A stretch of 64,000 bases of DNA. It comes from Dipetalonema caudispina. Its lineage: Eukaryota > Nematoda > Chromadorea > Rhabditida > Onchocercidae. Made by a program: the position numbers and the translations under genes. The notes beneath the pieces were generated by a model that had not been told where the DNA came from, made no database searches, and saw only the letters and a program-made list of their open reading frames with translations. The DNA lies in contig JABVXV010000074.1 in NCBI GenBank assembly GCA_013365325.1, forward strand, positions 1 to 64,000. The letters run 5' to 3'. This document shows positions 44,169 through 58,000 of the stretch, piece after piece; position 1 is the stretch's first letter; every line of letters starts with the position of its first letter.

Positions 44169-46140
44169 GCAAGTGGGAGAGGAAAACTACCAATTTTTTC
44201 ATCTACTTCCATTTCTTTATACTTTCATTTTCCCTGAAGAACTATCGATTGCCAACTGTAATGTATGTGAAGTTACAAGTCATCTTCAAAATGTGATACA
44301 TCTCCTCATTTACTAGTCCTTTATGTATTACGCAGTCTCATAGTTTTATCGCAGGCTACAAATGTATTGCTGTAAAGATTCTGTAGTTGAGTGCTTACAG
44401 ACACTTTAGAAAATCGATCAAAAATTTATTTCAAAAGCGGAAATTTCATGGAGGTGATGGAAGAAGTCATCATTCTTCTAGTCATTTCTTTTTCAAAGCT
44501 GGTTTCGTCTACACTCTCTGTGCCCACTTCATACTTTCCAAGAAACAGTTTTTTTTCCTACTTTGCAGGTGAAGTATTTCTCTCTTAAAATTTCTTTTCC
44601 ATGCGGTGATTTTAATCCGGACTATCAACTTTTTTTGGGGACTCTTCCTCATCTCCTTTCGTTTCAATTTTTAAATTTTTCATTTTATCACTTCACATAT
44701 TTTTTTGAGTTATGTTCAATATTTATTTGTTGTCAATGGTTTCTTTTTTTCTCCCTTCATTAGTTAGTTATTTTCCTGAGATGTTTCTCGATTTTGATTG
44801 CTGACACTTACATGATGCCGAGAGCATAAAAATGTGACTTATTCTCAATGATTTGTCTCATAAAAATGTGACTTATTCTCAATGATTTGTCTCGATTTAT
44901 TTGTGGAACCCGTCTAGGAAATTATCTTGGATGAATAAGTATGTTCTGCTCACCCAAATTTCTGAAACCGATCATCACTTTTGCATTTATTTCTTGGGTC
45001 TTGGGTTCGTATTAGCACGTGCTTGGTTCAACTAGTTTTAATTGTGCTTCTCGTTTTGTGTATCTCTGATGCAGTAGATTTGGAATGCCCTCGTGTTTCC
45101 CAGCTCTGTACAGTGCAGCGTCATTCATGTTTAGTAAGTTCTCCATGTTTTCAATTCTCGTATCCTTTATTTTAAAATTTACTGGTTTTCTATTTGGCAG
45201 TATAATAAATATTATTTGTGTTCTTGACCAAATTCTGAATTTATCATTTCAGCATTTCAACTCAGTGTTCTCATCATTCCCATTAGTCTGGTGATAACCT
45301 GTTACCAAAAATTATAACAAAAAAACTCAACCATGTAGATGGGTGATACCCGTGTTTGTTTGTTTCCTGTTTCATCCACTTGAAAAATATTGCTGGAATG
45401 CACGGTTCATTTCGAATTCGGTGGATTCGGTTTTTTTTTCTAAAATCGATTCTCTTATCCGGTGATTCGCTTCTTTGCCGTTTATAAGAAAACTCTCAAT
45501 ACTATAAAATTTATGCCTTAGTATGTTGGATTTTGAAATTCAAAAGACCTTGAACTCCTTTAACAAATGATAGCTGATACAATGCTTACGACTGCTGGAC
45601 AAGCCTGCTAACCTTTGGATCATCCAATTTCTGTGATTTAATTCTTGCAATTTTAATGAAATAGTAGTTCTGGGAATTGAGGAAGTTTTCAAGTTATCCT
45701 GGATTCTTAACATTCACCGGTTCAAAGTTTCTAAATATCTTTCTTCCTTTGAGATGCTAAAGAGATCCTGATGATATATACATATATACAATTATTATCA
45801 ACAGCAACAACTATTAACATACAATTGTAATGGTCATTAGTAAATTTAATTTCGAAATAAATGTTAGAATAAAGTGTGGAACATGAACAAATCAATTTAA
45901 TAATTGTTAAAAGAGCAGAAATAATGATAGGAGCACACATACATACCGATCATTACAATGTCGATCGTAGTATAGGTGCATTCACCTATGTTCAATGTCC
46001 TCTTATTTCCATTGAGAACATTTGTAGATGTCTATGTACACATATAGAATAGAAGAAGAGGAAAATTGAAAGTATTGAATGTGAAATTGTGGGAGAACAA
46101 CGACGATCCGAAAAGACTACGACGAAGCACAGTTCGTCTA
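44169..46140. other. Intergenic region with a 34-bp tandem duplication
   Basis: Drebrin-like 3' UTR and upstream region of the PAN-SOD-like gene. T-rich throughout, with several AT-rich open frames that do not look coding. The one structured element is the direct duplication at 44825-44892. Confidence 0.5.
44825..44892. repeat. Perfect 34-bp direct tandem duplication
   Basis: The unit beginning CATAAAAATGTGACTTATTC and ending GATTTGTCT is present twice, back to back, with no mismatch (44825-44858 and 44859-44892). Confidence 0.95.
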
Positions 46141-48543
46141 ATGACAGCGGACATTTTGTTCATCATCATATTTGCAGCAGCGGTACTGCAGTGTAAGCGC
46201 TATTATACTCAATTTTGCCAAAAATTATTTATTCATTATATATTGTTGATCTTCATCTTCAAATATTGATACTATTTTCAAGTAGTGATAATTTGATTTC
46301 AGAATTGTTGTTCATTTCTGAATCTTTGTTTGCAAATTAATTCACCATATATGATTAATACAATAATCATAGGTGTGATAAAATAATCAATTTATATGAT
46401 AATGTTGTAGACAAAATTTTTTATCATTTCATAGTTGGAATTATTTCATTCACTTTTAATCTACGTGAATTCACAGTTTATTTAAATGGCGATTCTCTCC
46501 TCTATGATATATGTTAGCTAATATTTATAGGTATAAAAGAAGAAAATTGCTAATTAACTGTAATCTATGTACTTTTTAAAGATTAAATTTTAGCGGTAAT
46601 CAATAATAATCATATTAATGCAACTAAACCAACGAAGAATTAATTAATTTAGGCTAATGCACTTTTTTCAACGTTGTATCATCTGTTTCTAGGATTTAAG
46701 ATATTAGCTATCTGTAATATTAAGTCTTGCTTTAGACAGAAATTTTTCAAGATTCTAATAATCCATTAAATTCTTATTTTTTCCTTTTTTTTTTCCCCGA
46801 CTTTGCTTCCAATTTAACATCGATAATAAATTTTTTAGTGAACGGTGTTATCGGAGATCACACAGATCTAAATTCATGTTTTGTTTACAAGAAAGATTAT
46901 CGATTAGAATTAAGTGCAAACGATATCGAAAGTACGGAAAGTGTGGAATTTAAGGATGATTGTCTCAGATCTTGCCTTCGATCATTACTTTCCAGTGGAT
47001 TCATATGTCGCTCACTGATGCATATGCCAAAAGATGAAGTTCATTTTGCTTAAATCGATTTAATGAAGTATAAGAGGAAAGGAGATTATACGGGAGAGAT
47101 AGAATGAGAAGAAAAATTCTAGTCTGATCTTTATTACCTATCATAATTGAATTAAATTTACATTGAATTATTCAGACAAGACAAATGAGTGAATTAATTG
47201 CCTTATTCGTATTTAAATATTGCATTAGAATCCGAGTAGTAATATTTCGATAACACTCGGTAATCTGAGTAAAACTTCATGTTACTTTTCAATTTTAAAA
47301 TCAAAGCATATTACTCATATTTGAATTTAGAATCGAAAGACATCTATTTTCAAGAAGAAATTTCATAAATTAAGAAACAAAATTAAATTCCTTAATCAAT
47401 AAATTTGTGAGAATGTAAAGGTTAAATTAAAAATTTTTCAGGACTGTGTACTTACTGCACTTGATGGACAAAAAGCTATTCGTACAGAACAAAAACCATC
47501 TCAGATACCTGTGAATTTTTATGAGAATTTATGTGCCAAAGTTCCAGTACAAGGTTAGCAATCTATAATCTGTGGCAACAGTTAAAACTTTCACAGTTAT
47601 ATTTCATAATGATCAAATAGTTATTCTATAAGATACATAAATGAAGCTATCGTTCGTTTTCTAAAAATTTATGTAAAGCAACGATAATTCTTCTCCATGA
47701 TGAAGATGAAAAGAATTACAGGAGGCGTTATTGAAGGACTGCTTAGAGGTTTCCGAGGTGGTGATGGTATAATCAAGTTGACGCAAATTCGAGGATCTAA
47801 TCCATCAGTGCTCATAATTCTAGACGGTGTTCATGAAAAAAAAGTCCGATTTTTAATTTTGCACTCTGTTTCTGATAATATTGAAACATTTCTACAACAT
47901 GTGAAAGACAATGAAGATCTTTGTGGATCTTGAATGCTTTTCGATGGTATAATATATTTTTAAGAACATGTTATGATATATTTTTCTTCAGGATTTCGAC
48001 ATCATTTATCATGAGGATGAAATCAAGGACTGTTTCAAAATGACTGCGGATGAGAGACATAATGGAAAGAAGCTGATAACTTTGGATTCCGATGATACAG
48101 GAATGGCTGTTCAGGTAATTGAACTCCTACTTGACAATTTGAAAAGACTTCTGAACTTGGTGGGATTGGCAGACATACTTCACAAACTAAAGTTAAGAAG
48201 AATCAAGGACGAAAAATCTGGAACTTAAGAAATTCGATGAATATTCCCTTCCCATCTTTTTCCAAAATTTCCTTAAAATATTTCCAAAAAATTCAAATTA
48301 AAGCCATGGATCGAAATCGAATTTGACATACTCAACGATTCAGTTCTCAACAAGACGATTACTGTCGTGGAGGCAAATACCGGTGAAGTGATCCTCTGTG
48401 GGAAATTGAAAGTGAAAGGAAGCAGAGAGGAGTGGGAAAGGGCCAAAAATAGTACAGAAAGGTTCAATAAATTTTGCCCAGTTATTATAATTTGTATTCT
48501 GGTGAGTGTTTTCAAACAAATTCATGATCTGATTTTGACTTAA
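46141..48543 (+). CDS. Secreted PAN/apple domain plus degenerate Cu/Zn-SOD-like protein
   Basis: Proposed exons 46141-46192, 46839-47038, 47442-47553, 47722-47900, 47992-48114 and 48304-48543 give about 301 residues. The first 17 are a signal peptide (MTADILFIIIFAAAVLQ). Residues about 31-110 read as a PAN/apple domain: CFVYKKDY, then DDCLRSCLRS, GFICRSLMH and DCVLTALDG, with Cys spacing as in the family. Residues about 120-270 follow Cu/Zn superoxide dismutase strand by strand: GIIKLTQ, NPSVLIILDGVHEKKVRFLI, the block DERHNGKKLITLDSDDTG (against DEERHVGDLGNVTADKDG in SOD1), KTITVVEANTG and LCGKL. Most metal ligands are missing: the HVH pair reads LILH, VVH reads VVE, and HVGD reads HNGK, so dismutase activity is unlikely. 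The exon 4 donor (47900/47901) is the weakest junction and the acceptor before 48304 is TTAAAG. The upstream frame allows a longer basic N-terminus. A hydrophobic CPVIIICIL near the end could be a membrane anchor. Confidence 0.65.
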
Positions 48544-49071
48544 AAATTGTACATAAAACTTTATACAGAAATTTGAGTTTGATAAATAACACAGTGAAAT
48601 AAAATCACTGCAAACAATAACGCCAACAGTAATAAAAAATCGTCCTGTTGTACAATTATATCCACTAAGAAGGATTGGGCTTATAGGATCTGAAATCGGG
48701 CAGGTATACAAACTAAGCCTCTGCTTCTTATACGTGATAACAACATCATATCTCATATTAATGTAGGCACCTCACCTCAAAGTTTAGTAGATTCCCAGTG
48801 ATTAATCTCTTCTCTAATATTTTCCAGTAGAAAAAAACCTCTCAACCAATCTCATTCTTCGCTGCCACAATTAAACAATAAATTTAAATCGATGCAAAAC
48901 AATGTTAGTGAATCACTATAACTGATTTGTTGTACTACCTCGAACGATCATGGCTTACCGTTGCGCTAAAATAAGATGCATTACTGCAAAATAAATTTGT
49001 GTAAAAACTAGACACATTATGTTCTTATCATAAAATAAAAATGATAATTAATTGAACCATAGATGAACGAC
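48544..49071. other. Convergent spacer, PAN-SOD-like and THOC2 3' ends
   Basis: About 530 bp between two facing stop codons. A possible extra PAN-SOD 3' exon around 48625-48712 (open frame containing NRPVVQLYPLRR, acceptor CCAACAG) could not be linked in phase. Confidence 0.45.
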
Positions 49072-52000
49072 TTACGTCCGATGTGGATCACGTCTGTGTC
49101 GCGTCGTGCGAGTGGATGGTGACATTTCAGAGGGTTTCGTGCCTGGAAATTAGATGGAAACAAAAAATGTTAAGTTGTGGTTGATATCTTTCATATATAA
49201 AGATCTTCCATAGCTGTTCCCATGGATATACTTCCAACCACCAATAGCTGCAAAAAAAGTGCACCAGCATATATGTATGTAAAACTGCATAAACAGAATT
49301 GATATCTTACCCTTCGCTTCCACACTTCTGTCCAAACCACTGCTACCCTCGTTCCGTGCTATCTTTGTATTCCCATCACTGAAAGCAATTTTCTTAGGCT
49401 GTGGAACAATTCACTTTTAAATTCTAAAACTCTCAACGAATCACCCACCTATCCGTCGGTTCTGCAGGTCGCTTCCATGCTCTTTCCCTGGTTTTTAGAT
49501 GATCTTCAGGAGTCTTTACTTTTCCACGGGTCTGTAAAGCATGAAAGTTAGTATTCGAATCGATATTTGCAGCTTACAAACATATGAGTTAAGCAAAAAT
49601 TACCAGAGCCGATGTAACAGATTCCCGTTTACGTTCCCTTTTTTCTTCTGTTCTTGTTCTCTCTTTCTCCCTCCTCGGTACTTCGTCTTCCACTCCTTTG
49701 TTACTTCGTGTCTGTAAAAAAATTGACTGCGGAAAGATTCAAACTAATGAGTGCTAGTTAATCAGGCATACGCTGGTTGGGAAGATTGGATAAAAAGAGA
49801 AATAAAATGTAAAAGAAGACAAAGATAATTATCCGCACTTATATTTCCCTCTGAAAACTCAAAATTATGATAAGCAGAAACAAGCGTAAAAGTAATCTAA
49901 GCGCTTTAAGAAAAAAAAAAATCAAAATGACTAGCTGAACTGAGTGAATCCCTTCTAGAAAATTATGATAATACTCACTTTTTTATGCGATGGAATAACT
50001 TCAGAGTGAGGATTTGGAGGTGGTGAACCCACTTCACCTTCTTCCATTTTCAACTCTTCTTTTTCTCGGTGTCCTTCTTTTCTAGTTTCGCCACGACGTA
50101 ATTGCGGTTCCTCGTTACCTCTCTGGGCTTGAAGTTGCGGTCGGTCCTCTCCATCGGAAACTTCTGGAATAGGCTTTTATGCGTAATATGATCAAGAAAA
50201 ACAGTTGCAAAAACAGACGACAAAAGAACTACACTAAATCAGCAATTACTTAGTTTTTTCTTTGCTATGAGTTCAGCAGCCGGTGGCTCCGAAGGTTTCC
50301 GTTTTTCATCGCCTGTAACTGGAGGTTTACGCAACTCTGCCGCTCCATTGGTCGGCCTTCGAAGTTCAGCAGCATTTCCTTCCACCGAACTTTTCTGCTT
50401 GCTTAATTCAGTAATTTCCACAGTTGAACTTTTTGTTGCAGCTTTTACATTTGTAGTTCCATTTGCACTTCTCATTGTACCAACACGCGTGGGCTTCTTT
50501 GTCACATCAGTTAGTCGCTGAAAAGTAAACGACTTATATTCTGTTGCAATGCGTCATGAAGATATGATGCTATAATTAAGTGAAAGTAGAGTTGGTATAA
50601 ATGAAGCTTAATGAAGCAGTTGTCAATTCACTCCGTGGTTAGAAAGTTGATGGTTACAACATAAAAGTTTATCTAAACTTGAGTAGATGTAACTCATATT
50701 AATCCAGTGATTTATTCAAGTGTCAGTGAAATGAATTAATCTGATAAAAGAACTAATTTTTTAAATTAAAACAAATTCTTGAAAGTGCTTAAACTTATAG
50801 ATTGAGGAAAATAAAAATGATTACATTATGGAACTGTGATTCGGTGTATGTATGTGTTTTGCGCATTCGTAAATGGCCTGCATAAGAGGCGGCCATCAAA
50901 GAAAGGTCATCTCTACGACCTTTCTCCATATCATGCACTTTGTTCACGGTCTTTTCAATGTTTGCAATGTGGTTTTCGATTAACGGGAAATATGCCAACA
51001 TCTAAAATATTCCGTTCATAACCTATAAGTGTGAAAGCATAAAAATAGGTGTAGAAATTACCACCTCCATTGCCTACATAAAATGAGCCCCTCCCGGAAA
51101 TTTGAAAGATAAATGAGGAGAATCTTTTCACCTTAATCATAACAATTAAACAATTCCTCATCATTACATAGTTTGAACCATCCAAAATACCGAGACATGA
51201 TCGAGTCATCCTGTACTGCCATTTGTGACACAGAGTTCTGGAAACATCACTTTAAGAATTCTAAATCTTATCAATGGCTGCAATGAAATATGATTTTTGT
51301 CCAATTCTACATGAAAAAAAGCCATTCGTATGAGCTTATACCTGTATGATTCGTAGTTCATGCCATCACTAATATTCTCGGTATTTGTCGCTTCTGGATT
51401 TCTCATATGCAATTTGGTCATGAAGCCGGGAAAGCGGTAACATTCCTAAGATTTTATTTTTTGAGAAATTTCTGGTCAATCTTATATCAAAGAATGCCGC
51501 CTATACTCCTGACAAGTCCCTTTATTCTATTATTTCTCATTCAATTAACATGCCTTATCAAAAACTGCTTTATCGCTATGCCAATGTTGTACAGTCTCAA
51601 GCACAAGCGCTAAAAATCGTCCCAAACAATTTGCTTCATTCTCGGTTAACGTAGCCAGTATAACGCCAATATCGTTGAACAGCTAGAAAAGACATGAAAT
51701 TATAGGCAGCAGGAAATCCTTGATAATGAAATGAAGCGAATGTACGGATGTATTTGTAACCTTGTCAAAGAAGAAGACAGTCTGGAAGAAGCCAGTTCGC
51801 TGCTGATGAAGTAAAAGAATGAAGTGAGCGCAGAATGCAGCATCCATATCAGTAAAGACTGCACGTGGCAAAATACAATGCTGCAGAAAGCGGGCCATCT
51901 GCGTACCGCGAAGCTCTGAAATTTAAAAAACAAAAGTTTCAAAGTTTCACTTGAAACTGCGATAGATTGGGTTCATATCACTAGTACGTTATACATATTT

Positions 52001-55000
52001 CAAATGTGATGCTTGCCTCCTAAAGCAGCCTACAAAGCCAGTCATCAAAAAAAAAAACGCATCTACTAGTCCTACGCCATCACTTTTTTTATGCTCGTCG
52101 ACTATATCTTGAAATTATGTTATATCACAAGGAAATAATCAAGTCAGATTTCATGGGAAAGTAAAGACCAATTTCGTGAAACAGAAAATTATTCACTCAC
52201 TTGGACTACAGTCAGCAAACAATAACTCCTTGTCGTGCCTCAAAATATTTAAGATGCGTTCCACATGATCATTCTGCTTCTTCAACTCATCGGTTAGTTT
52301 CTTTTCCACGTTACGCAACTGCTCTTCTTCCTTTGCTCTTTTTGTTTTACTCTAAATATAGAAAATATCGACTTCAACTTACTCCCGTAATTGAATTTAT
52401 AACTTCACGAAGGAACACGCTCTGAGTAAACTATATACAAATTACAGGAGAAAAAAGAGGTTAAGCTCACTTTGTAGAATTCATTTTTTTAAATTGCACT
52501 TATATGAGCTTTGTGTTACTGGTAAACTTTCTCACTAATAACGGTGTCTTTAATTAAATGCTCATATGCAACAGTGAACTAGGCTTAACCATAACAAAAT
52601 TTTAATCCCTTACAATTTCAGCATTTTCAGCAACAAGAGCTAAGGATCTGCGAACACGTTGCAATTCTCGTTCGTAGGTGGTTTTCGGAACAGAAATATC
52701 GTACATAGACAGTACCCAGAATATTGTAAATATCCTAAAAATCAAATCTCTTACATATAAGAAAGTTTAACAAACAACTTTAAGGATTCAATTTTTTCAT
52801 TAATACTCTTCCGTTGTACTTCAAGTTCGACGTACAAAAAATCATTCCAAGAATCCTGGGATATGCAATACATACCGGGATATGAAATGAAGTCTATCAC
52901 ATTGAATTTCAATATTATTCATCAAACAATAGCTTCAATACGCCGATCACACTTTATCACCACTATTTCTTACTTTCGCTCTAACAATTTGCTATTCTAA
53001 GAACATCTCTCATAAAAAACAATACAACTTAAAAAATGAAGGTACAGTTTACTAACTTGGATGAAATGTCTGCCCAAATAAAGTCAGGTAGAAGAGGTCG
53101 AAGGTTTGATTCTAACTCTCCAATCATTTCATCGAAAGCATTACGGAACAAGGCTGACTTGCGACTGGAGTCCAATTTCATTTTGCTTCCATCTGACTCG
53201 CGAAGTGACTTACGGCTTTTGTCGAAATTACTCTGCAATTTTTGTTTTGCGCAAATTCAAACATGAAGAGAAAGAACAACCAAAAAGCCTCGGCAGTTGG
53301 TTTCAGACCATAGCACCGTGGTAGCATTTGTTAACAATAACATTTACTCAATAAATGAGGTCGTGATTGTCAAGGGGTCTTCATAAGATTGTTATGAAAA
53401 AATTCAGATTCTATTTTGCAAATAACACAGTTGTTAGGATTGATAATGTTCATCTATATATCATGGAAAGGTAAAACAAAGAAACGAACATAGACACGAT
53501 GCATGAAGGTTGGTCTTGAGATGAAAAAAGCTGCATCCACAGGAAGATGAAAGCGACCGATGAGTTCCCAAACAGAAGGCATCCGATTGCAGTATTCTTC
53601 TTGTCGTACGTTTGTACGCAAGAAGGAACCAAATTGGATCAAAGTTTCTTGGCACTAAAAATTTAAAAAAAAGAAACTGAAAAACGAACAAAATAAAAAC
53701 AATTTAAAATGACCAGAGAGAAGCTTGAGAATACCTGATCAAGCATTTGACCAGCAAGTTTCAGAGGTATGTCTGGTGATTCAGAGTACACTATACACTG
53801 ACGCTGTTGAGCAGTCAGTATGGATAGACCTACGATGAGATGTTCTTTGAACAGTGCATCACGAAGGCGTAATATAGCGCGTCTGTTTGTACGAACCGTT
53901 GAGAAAGAGCCTGCCTAAAGTAAAAAAATTTGAAAATCCAGCCAATTCTATAAATTAACAAAACTAGCGATTTCATATAACAGATACAATATTTAATTAT
54001 ATACAAACCACTTTTTTTATCCAAAATCTACAAGCAAATGAATAGAAATTTACCTCCTGTCTCAGAGTATCACCTCCAGCAAGTGCTTCCAATTGATCTG
54101 CTGTTAATCCTGTCGTAGATTCAATGCCGGACATATTTTGTATAATTTCTCGCAGAACCAGTAAATCGAAGCTTTAAAAATACAGAATTTTTAACATGTT
54201 ATGACCAAAATCAGAATCAATTAGTGATAAAACGATGCAGTTCAAATTTAAAGAATATTCATACCTTTTGTTATTTTTCAGCTGATTCGCTACGTACTGT
54301 AAAACTCCCGTCAACTCAATGTTATACTTCAAAAACACATTCCCAACAAAAGTGGCAAGTGATTGCAACCAGGGGGAAAGAGAACCATCTGATGCCTGAA
54401 AATCATAAAAGTGACGAAACTAAGGAGCATATACAAATGATTCATGTGGTAGGAACATTACATGCATTATAATTACATTAATCCAATGCTACGAATGAAG
54501 GGAAAAGACAGTGGAGAAGTCAAGCCCAAAATGGAGGAGATCATACAGAAATATGAAAGTCGAAATAAGCAATTCGAAGTACATATATCAAATTGACAAT
54601 TACGACTGATTGATCTCGATGATATTCTTCACATAACTTGGGAGATATTGAACGCAATATTAGTCAAATAAGATTATTAACCTTAAGTTGCTGCTTATCC
54701 GGAGCTGCCAAATGCTCGATAATACAGAATGAGAGCACATCAAATTCCAGATCACTGAGGAAACGTATCGATTCAACTACCGGCTCAATAAGATTTTCGA
54801 ATGTTTGAATCTGCAGTATAACACATTTATGAAAAAATTCTGTAGGAACTATCAAGTTTTTTTTTTTTCATTTCCAAAAAAATCAACATAAATAATCTGA
54901 GTTTGCAAAAAATAACAAAATTATTCAAACCTATCACTTCAGTCATGGAACAGCAATATTCAGTTCAACAGGCTAGAATCATCCTAATCCAAGATGTGCA

Positions 55001-58000
55001 GAAATACAACAAAGAATATTACCTGATCTAAGATGTAATCGAAAACAACTGCAGGATGTACGTGGCACAGTTTTCCTAACTGACGGCCCATCATGCGTAC
55101 CGTTTCCTTCGATAAACGCCTATAAATATTCCGAGCGAATTATAGAAGAAGCATTCCAAATAAACTAGATAAATAAATTAAGGTCAATCATAAATGAATG
55201 TGAAATAACAATGTGAAATAAATCATATGAATTGAATTATCGTTTTTATACAAAGAAAAACAAACTTCAATACATATCTCGTCATGCCAAAAGTGCTTCC
55301 CCGGCAAATGTTAATTTGAGGATGACGCAAGGTATGAACTGTTTTCCATCGTGCATATGTCCGATACCGTACCGTGTATGATAAATGACTGAGTAATTTC
55401 CACAGCTCTTGCGAATACGCAAAATTGCCATTTGCTAAGGATAACGCTGGTACTAGTGTTTCATCGATTGCATCGATCAGCGCATTACATACTGTAAACA
55501 TAATTGGCAGTGAAAAAAAATTCTTGATTTCAAACAGGGAATTGCCCAAAAATGTACACAAGAAAGAGCAATAAAATAAATTGATATAGCAGAGATCATT
55601 CTGTTCTTTGCACTTTTCTAACCGAATAAAATAACAGTCCAAACAACTTTGATAAAAAGATAACCTGAGAAGAAAAAATAATGAAAAAATCCCACAAACC
55701 GCTGTCGGTATGGGCAGTTTGTGCCCAAGTAGGATCTTTCTCTCTTTCTTCAAAGAACAATGCCATCAACCGTACCAATTTTACCGCTGCTTTAGGTCGA
55801 TAAGCAATATGTGGACCAAGATATGCCAAAACAGGAAGAACAACGGAGACCAGCTCTGACCAGCTACCAACCTGAATTAAACCGTTAAGCGAAAAACACT
55901 GATATGGCAAAAGACTTTACAAAAAAATTTCTTTCCAGTATTTTTTCACGGCAACTAAAAGCAGCGTCCCATCAGCACTTTGATGTCATAACATCTCTTT
56001 CATGTTTAATAACAAAGTTTAAAGATTTTCAACAAATTATACGACGTACGATCTCGAGAGAATGAGTTTGAGCCAACGATGAACCCAAATTGACTGTACC
56101 GGTGTCACCCAAGGCAAATCTGGATTTTCTGCAAATAAGTAAATTCACTAAAACTGAGCGCAAATGATTATGACTCCAAGCTGTTTCGTTAAAGCAATTT
56201 TTGTGGTATTGGTGTCTTTTGGCTTTCATATTAAATTTCAAATTAACTGCATCTACTTCAATATATCCATCATTTGTTTCACTCAAAATTAAGGAAAACG
56301 AACTCTTGATAAAAGTCATCAGTCGACCGTTCCAAAAGATCCGCAATAGAGAGGGCTATAGAACGTCTGAAATAGGAACTTATTACGCATAAAATCAAAT
56401 AGCAATGATATGAAGGTGAGGAAAGAAATTCTTTGAAATCTATATTTCATCCCGACAAACTAGTAGAAAGTTAAAAAATAATTTAGCTCGTAATAAATGT
56501 AAAAAGGAGTTAGAAAAACGGACAGGAACAAGCAACTGTTCCACATAAGAAGCATTCACCAAATATGAGCAGTATAAGCAAAAATATGGGTAAAACAAAA
56601 AGTAAACAAAATGACAAGAAAAAAAAGTACGAGGCGTTGACAGCATAGAATTCGGGGAATCTATCGAGCATCTGTTTTGCGAATTGCCAAGCACCTCCCT
56701 CTAGCAACGCAAACGTCAAACCAAGCTTCTGATTTTTCGCAAGTACAGCATCCTGAAATTTGATATTGTAGGTGAAGTACAGAGTAATATAGAAACTGTT
56801 GTAGATTAATTATAATTAATGGTTTCACTGCTTGCTCTTTTTCTTTGTTTCCTTCACGAAGTTTATGCATTATGTTAGGTATATAGCACCAACTTATTTT
56901 CAAATATTTGAAATACACTTTTACAGATAGAAAATGGTACAGAAAATTTGAAAAATAAAACAAACATCGCTATCTTTTTCATCGATTAGTTTTGGATCAT
57001 CTGCATTCTGCATGGCTAATACGGAAGCAAATGATACGCCCGCAATGGTAGTATTATCGTCCACATATCCAGTTGTCGTTGCCGAAGGAACTCGCGAGTC
57101 TACCGATACCATACCAGTAGAAACAGTTTCACTTTTTTTAGCCCGTTTTCCGTCCCGTTCAACGCGTCTTTTGTGATCGTTCATCAAATCTTCCAGCTTT
57201 GGGGATAACTAAATTGTATGTTTTAGTGCAAACCATTCATGTTACAATAATGTAGTAAGAATTATATTAAAAAAAACAAATTCTAGCATTTCAATAAACA
57301 GATAGACTTGGGATTCCTTCAGGCAATAGTCAGTGAAATATATGAAACAAATGTTAATCTTTCAAAATAGTATAATACTTACAAATGTGCATAGCGATAA
57401 TAAATCGATAACCCTTTCGTCACATAAAGCAGCTGCTACTCTGTATAGCGATGAAGGAGTACTACCGGAACGCTGAAACTTCAAATATATAAATACCTGA
57501 ATTTAATGTATTTATCCAATTACTTCTTTAGACTTAAATGATAAGTGGAACAATAAGAAGGAGAAACCAAAGACATATAAAAAGATATATAGGATGAGAA
57601 CAGAACCTGATAAAAAGTAAATTTGAATCCTAGAATACTGCATATATCATCGCCAGTCGCTTTGAATTCGGTTAGCAAATCGACAAAAAACTTGCGTCGC
57701 TGCAGTGCCGATTCGAAACACTCAAGAATGATGTCAATTATTCGGTTTGGATCCAAGTTAAACTGTCCTGAATAAAAAGGAAATCAAACTGAAATAACAA
57801 TTTTTTTACAACTGATAACTTGATTCTTTGTTTTGGTGGTGCACAGAATAAAAAAATGAAATCAATACCGATTAAATGATAAAGTCGACTTAAGGCTTTT
57901 GACACAGTGATAGAAGGATTATCAAGAAGTTCCGTTATTAGCTTCGCATAACCTTCACTTTCCTCACGTAGTAAATTGAATTTCACCTGTTTGAAACTGA

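Noticed and set aside
55223..55753. 176-codon minus-strand open frame read as one protein
   Set aside because: Only its 3' part (55491-55266) is THOC2 coding; the rest is intron that happens to stay open.
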